Assembly: GCA_004802725.1 (NCBI GenBank)
Contig: SGPM01000571.1
Span: 1 to 11,598 of the forward strand
Direction: 5' to 3'
DNA: 11,598 nucleotides
Source: Antrodiella citrinella
Lineage: Eukaryota > Basidiomycota > Agaricomycetes > Polyporales > Steccherinaceae
Shown: positions 6,844 to 11,598 of the stretch, one piece after another
Numbering within the stretch: the first letter of the stretch is position 1
How the letters are laid out: each line of letters starts with the position of its first letter
Translations under genes and position numbers: made by a program
Notes under the pieces: generated by a model
What the model was told of the DNA's origin: nothing
Database searches by the model: none
Seen by the model: only the letters and a program-made list of their open reading frames with translations

Positions 6844-9800
6844 ATGTCCCACATTCAACAAATCACACCCAACGATGTGAGGCGTCCGCGCAAGCCTCGA
6901 AATCGTGGTACTATTACCTTCATTGCCAACAATTCCAGTCGAGCCTCCATTCAAGCCTCCAGCATCACCATGCGGAATGTTCAACGCGCACCAATACGAC
7001 GACGCAAGATCTCCATTCCTGCCCCAGAGTCTGACGTGCCGACTGCCTCCACGTCTCAAGCAACTCCTGCAGAATACGAGCCAATGGATTTGGATCCTGC
7101 TGGAGAGTCAAGTACCTCTGCGCAGCCTCGCACCAAGACTAGAACGCGCAACCGCGGAGTGGTACGTGTACAATAACATTACGCACTCCTCCGCCTTTTG
7201 ACAGGTTGATTAGGACAGGATTCAACGATGGCTGCCATTGCGTCAACAATATCTGGACGAACTCCTTTCGCAAGAGGCCCCCCGACGCTCAGAATCCTCC
7301 CTTCACTGCCACAAGTGTCACGGTATTAGCGACGCCCTCTTTCGTTGTCAAGACTGTTTTGCCCAGCCGCTCTCCTGTAAAGACTGTCTGGTCGCATTAC
7401 ACGGATATCTTCCTCTTCACCGAATACAAGTATGTGAATCTTCGTTTATACCTTCAGTGGTTCGTTTTCTTACATCGCGTAGGAATGGAACAGTATTTGC
7501 TTCGAGAAGACCTCCCTTGCCCAGCTCGGTGTCGGCGTTCAACTAGGGCACCTCCCTGGTACTGGGCCTTGTTCGATACCAGGCCGACATGTCAAGGACT
7601 TCGCTGTCTGCGACCTTACCGGGTTTCACGAAGTTGATGTCACGTTCTGTGCGTGCGAGCATCCAGACGAAGGCGTCATACCTTTCTGGATACAGCTCAT
7701 TCGTGTCGGGTGGTTTCCCGGCTCCCGTGAAAAGCCGAAAACAGCATTCACTTTATCTGTTCTCGATTTTTTCCAGCAGCTCAACTTTCAAGCAAAGACC
7801 AACCTCTCCGACTTCCAGCGCGCGTTGAGTCGGTACACGGATAACTCTGGGAGAACGTTCTGGGTACGTCTTGTCGTTTACTGCGTCCAAACCGATTACT
7901 AACTCTGTACAGAATCGTCGCCGCCCATTTGCCGAAGCTGTTCGCCAATACCGACACTTGGTTGCCCTCAAACGTGGAGGAAGATGTCATGACCCCACTG
8001 GTGTGGATGGTACTTCAGCAGGTGCATTGGCTCTTGAATGTCCGGCGTGCCCACATCCCGGACGTAACCTCCCACCGCAGTGGAATCTGGTTCCGATGGA
8101 GATGCGGTAAGTTAGACACAGGTTCGCTTCGTGGTGCTCACGCTGACCTTGCATACAGATGGCTATACACGTTGTTTTTGATGGTGGACGCGAACTTCAA
8201 GCTGAAGTTGAAAGACAGAGGTATTCAAGATATCGAATTGGCCCCAGGGTGGGCGTACTACGTAAATGAGTCGAAGTTCCAGGCGCACATCGACGAGCAT
8301 CACAGAAAACACGGTGACGGTATTGAGGTGAGTTTCTCGCCTTCTATGTCTTGTCACCTGCTTATTCGGTATCCAGGACAACACTTGTTCCGCCGAACAC
8401 AACGCAATTCTTAAGGCAAACCTCCGGAAGGAAGGTTACATCGCGTCTGGTGTTGGAGCCGTGTTCTGCGCTCGGCATTGTTTAGTCCGGCCAAACGGGG
8501 TTGGTGATTTGCAAAAAGGGGAACGGTCAGTGTTCGCTATATATCTATGCTTTTGCGCTATATGCTGACGCACCTCTTTCGACAGATATGTGAACATGGA
8601 CTACCTCGTTCTGCAGACCCTTGCGCTCGCTGTGGTATCCCTTGTCCTTCTTTCCTACGACATCGCCTGTCAGTATTCAAAGAAATTCCGCCAGCGTGTC
8701 AAGGCCTTTCCGCCCGAAATGCGGCTCAGTGAAGACATAGATGTTCGCTTTGCCATACCCAAGAAGCACTTTGTAGTCCACGGTGCCAACCACTCCAAAT
8801 ACTCGCTGAATTATCTACAATGGGTCGGACGCACCTACGGAGAAGGTGTCGAATCGGCATGGCACGTTTTCAACAGCGTCTCCATGGCAACACGAGAGAT
8901 GGGACCCGCGATGCGCCACGAAGTCCTCAACGATCACTGGGGGTCCTGGAATTGGGAGAAGATCTTGAATTTTGGTACGTCCGTGTTCGCAATACATTAT
9001 ATCCAGTCTCTCACTTTTGTTATAGGGTTCCTCATGACGAAGTCTTTCGTTGACGCCTACGAGATGAAAATCAAGCATGCCAGTCGATTTGAAGAATTTA
9101 ACGCAACATTCCCAACGCAAACCGTGAATAAGTGGAAAAGGCACCTCCTGCGATGGAAGGCGAATCCCAATATCAAACCTGACCCTTTCGAAGAGCTCGA
9201 GACTCGTGAGTAGTAGCTCTGTTTCCTTAAATATCAATGATACTTACCTCAAACATTCAGAGACGACATTAAAGGAGATTCAGCTCAAACTCGCCAAAGA
9301 GGATGCCGACGATACCGCACGCGGCGCCGTCGTCCAACACGAGGTTTCGCCGAGTGTTTTCCTGCACCTCGGTCTTGAGATCGAGGATCAACAGTGCGTG
9401 TACTTCAATTGGACTGATTGCGAGAGACTGATGTTGTTATAGGCGACGACTCCGTTCTCGTGCCGTTGGAAAACATAGCGCCAGCGAGCTCGTGACCTTG
9501 CAGGAAAAACGGACTACATTAGGACGGCGAATTGAACTTTGGAGAAGAATTCAGAACATCTACTTACCAGTCGCGATGCCCCTCTACGCCGCGGACTCGG
9601 CGTCCTCTGGCGCTACTCCTTCGTCGGGCCTTGACGACGACCTTGACGACGCCACTTCCGCGGAGGCTACGAAAGTCGAAGACGTCCCTCTGTGGCTTCC
9701 TTCTGGGTTATCCCCTGCACTCCGAACCGCTGACTGCATCAAGACGATTGCTGCCAAGGAGTGCGAGCTCCGCAAGGCGCAGGCGTTTGATGCGCTGGCC

Positions 9801-10589
9801 AATATCAGGCGTCTTCGTAGGGTGATCACAGGAATCTCGGTGTTCAAGAAGCTCAACCTGGTCAACGAAGGCCAGCGCACATCTACTCGTCTCCGTTCCT
9901 ACTACGACAAATTCAAGACACAGATCGACCACTCTGCCGCACGTTATCAAGCCGCGCGCGCCGCTTTGCTGGTTTTAGACCCGAATGGCTCCTGGAGCGT
10001 TCAATTGAAGGTTCTTCGCACTGAAGATATCCGAGGACCTACGTCGGACGAAGACAACAACACCAAATCCCTTGGTCAAGGCCGTCGTGAAGTGTCCTGG
10101 ATCTGGCTAGTTCAGCATGCATCGCCTTCGGTTGACGGTCTCGAGAATGACTTCTGCGAGGGAATGCGTGTCGAATGGGCGAAGTCGCAAGCACGTGCCG
10201 AGCGTTGGTCTGAGGAGGTCCGGCTACTGCAGGAAGAGATGCGCCGCGTCCTGGAGTTCTTGACGTGGAAAGCCAGCTGGTGGCGCGCGCAAGCTGGCCA
10301 ACGAGCGGACGGCTCTTCGATGCTCAAGCAAGGTCTCGCGGCCTACGCCGAAAAAGAAGCCCGTGTACATGAAGATTTGGCAAAGACCTTCGCATTGCGG
10401 TGGTATCGTATTCTCATTTTCCATAAGATCACACCATCCTGGAAGACGAAGTACCTTAGTGATGTGACGGAGGCGGACTTAGCATCGACGCCTGATATCC
10501 GTTTATTGCGCGGGCGTTCTTTGACATGCGAAGAGGACAATGATGAGTCTGATGAGGGCGACGAGGATGAGGGTGATGAGGACGAGTAG
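6844..10589 (+). CDS. KDZ-family DNA transposase with CxC2-type cysteine cluster
   Basis: Ten exons: 6844-7161, 7214-7429, 7483-7863, 7913-8106, 8159-8327, 8377-8525, 8586-8974, 9026-9205, 9261-9393, 9443-10589. All nine introns are 49-60 bases with GT..AG ends; intron 3 carries TACTAAC. The joined frame is 3276 bases, 1091 residues, with no internal stop. Residues 1-106 are basic, with nuclear-localisation-like RRPRKPRNRG and RAPIRRRK. The cysteine cluster has C138/C141, C151/C154, C161/C164, H169 and H175. Later come CDLTGFHEVDVTFCAC (221-236), GWFPGSREKPKTAFT (254-268) and CPACPHPGRNLP (348-359). KDZ core motifs follow: DANFKLK (380-386), CARH (457-460), GDLQKGERY (469-477), SYDIACQ (499-505), GRTYGEGVE (557-565) and LNDHWGSWNW (590-599). 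D380, D501 and E562 or E565 are the likely RNase H-fold metal-binding residues (inferred). The C terminus has the usual WRRIQNIYLP region and an acidic tail. The protein should cut and rejoin the ends of its own element; the gene looks intact. Confidence 0.95.
8975..9025 (+). other. Stop-free intron of 51 bases inside the transposase
   Basis: GTACGT..TATAG, with exon ends at 8974 and 9026. Its length is a multiple of three and it has no in-frame stop, so retaining it adds 17 residues (TSVFAIHYIQSLTFVIG) just after the WNWEKILNF block without breaking the frame. I treat it as an intron because it has proper splice signals, matches its neighbours in size, and its removal joins ILNF directly to GFLMTKSF, as expected for the family. 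Confidence 0.75.
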
Positions 10590-11257
10590 ATACGGACATT
10601 GTAGTATTGCAGTAATGTCAGGATCTTTGGACGTTGTCTTGGTATAAGACTTGATGTGCAGCAGGGATACACGCGTCTGGCAGATGTGTTCCATTAGATT
10701 GTACTACCCTATTGCGACAGGTAGACACGTTTTATTCAGATGCAGAATACATGTATAGCATGTCCTACCTACGTAGAACGCAGCAAGTACAAGGTGCCAC
10801 ATCATTGCGGCGCTTACAAGCACCGAAAGTTGCGATGACATGCACATCAAGCTGCAAACCAGATCTCCTGCTACAAAAACTACATAGAAACATTGGAAAA
10901 TATGGATAGAACGTACTTGGGTTAAGTTGGGTAACAGAACCATAGATCACACAGTGTTGTACAGTTGTTGCGCGGTCGGCGCTTATTAGCGCCGTAAACG
11001 CGTAACACTGTAGAGCGAACATTAGCAGACGATTTCTGGCATGCCGTATACAAGAAGGCAGTGTTCTCTAACGCGAACAAAATGAGACAATACACACCGC
11101 GGACAGACTGGTATTGGTGGACAGATTTGCAATGTGGCAGTAGATCCACCAAATTTTGACGGGCCGGCAGGTCCGGATTTCACAATCTATGCCCGCGACC
11201 CATGCGGTTATTGCCGACCCGTGATGTGAACAACACCTCATTGTGTGTTATTGCATC
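10590..11257. other. Gene-free stretch between transposase and right array
   Basis: No exon with coding character and no RNA gene is seen. It must contain the 3' untranslated region and poly(A) site of the transposase, which I cannot place. Its only clear structure is the palindrome at 10951-11011. Confidence 0.5.
10951..11011. repeat. Imperfect long palindrome (hairpin)
   Basis: A perfect core GGCGCT-TATT-AGCGCC (10978-10993) is nested in outer arms. GTTGCGCG (10967-10974) faces CGCGTAAC (10999-11006) with one mismatch, and ACAGTGTT (10951-10958) faces AACACTGT (11004-11011). The outer arms overlap by three bases, so not all can pair at once. It could form a hairpin in DNA or in RNA from either strand. 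It lies about 360 bases past the transposase stop and about 250 before the right array. Confidence 0.7.
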
Positions 11258-11598
11258 ATACAACCCCCGTAATAAGCCAAATCCTATGTTATTCTATTAT
11301 ACAACCCTCATAATAAGCCCCATCCTGCTTTATTCTATTGTACAACCCTTGTATAAGGTTTGTATAACCCCGTAATACACCCCGTTCTATTCTATTCTAG
11401 TGTACAACCCTCGTATAATGCTTTGTTCTATATGTATAACCCCGTAATACACCCCGTTCTATTCTATTCTAGTGTACAACCCTCGTATAATGCTTTGTTC
11501 TATATGTATAACCCTGTAATACACCCCGTTCTATTCTATTCTATTGTACAACCCTCGTACAAGGTTTGTATAACCCCGTAATACACCCCGTTCTATTC
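11258..11598. repeat. Right tandem array of 41- and 72-base units, running off the window
   Basis: Units begin RTACAACCC at 11258, 11299, 11340, 11402, 11474 and 11546, giving spacings of 41, 41, 62, 72 and 72. Each 72-base unit is itself two related halves: about 32 bases starting GTACAACCCTCGTATAATGC, and about 40 starting GTATAACCCCGTAATACACC and ending in TTCTATTCTATTCTAGT. The 62-base unit has a shortened first half. TTTATTCTATTGTACAA (11329-11345) is the exact reverse complement of 422-438 in the left array. TTGTACAA occurs at 11338 and 11544. The array is still going at the window end, so the element's outer border is not visible. The 73-codon open frame here is a repeat artefact. Confidence 0.9.

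Noticed and set aside
11360..11581. 73-codon repeated peptide (MYNPVIHPVLFYSSVQPSYN-like) at the right end
   Set aside because: It is the translation of the 72-base repeat, whose length is a multiple of three; no start context or domain.
1..11598. TET/JBP dioxygenase gene, the usual companion of KDZ transposases
   Set aside because: I looked for an HxD...H...R dioxygenase pattern in the open frames and found none; absence is by eye only.

Overview
The window looks like a piece of a basidiomycete (mushroom-type) nuclear genome. The reasons are many spliceosomal introns of about 50 bases with GT..AG ends, one with a clear branch-site-like TACTAAC, and protein families typical of Agaricomycetes. 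The best-supported gene is a complete KDZ (Kyakuja-Dileera-Zisupton) DNA transposase with an N-terminal CxC2-type cysteine cluster. I splice it by hand into 10 exons (6844-10589, plus strand, 1091 codons).

Layout. 1-121: possible end of an unrecognised gene exon, minus strand, running off the left edge. 190-690: left repeat array. 691-1400: no gene; 950-1221 is purine-rich and internally duplicated. 1408-3832: six-exon minus-strand gene of a basidiomycete-type hypothetical family with a WFGNHTR motif; the reading frame slips by one base near 3066-3071. 4271-4465: a second, diverged version of that gene's first exon, same strand, same length and splice phase. 4707-5604: three-exon plus-strand gene ending in an RNase H1 N-terminal-like (hybrid-binding) domain. 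5605-6843: no gene, with one degenerate duplication. 6844-10589: the transposase. 10590-11257: no gene, with one strong imperfect palindrome. 11258-11598: right repeat array, running off the window.

The two arrays hold related sequence in opposite orientation. A 17-base string at 422-438 is the exact reverse complement of 11329-11345. Both arrays use 71/72-base units, each made of a shorter half (about 30-32) and a longer half (about 40-41), and both carry the palindrome TTGTACAA. The simplest reading, which is inference, is that most of the window is one KDZ-type transposon of at least 11 kb. It would have inverted subterminal repeat arrays that the transposase could recognise, and two passenger genes. 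Known KDZ elements often carry TET/JBP genes; I see none here. The passengers are instead the WFxNHxR-family gene and the RNase H1-N-domain gene, placed head to head, which would be a less familiar cargo set.
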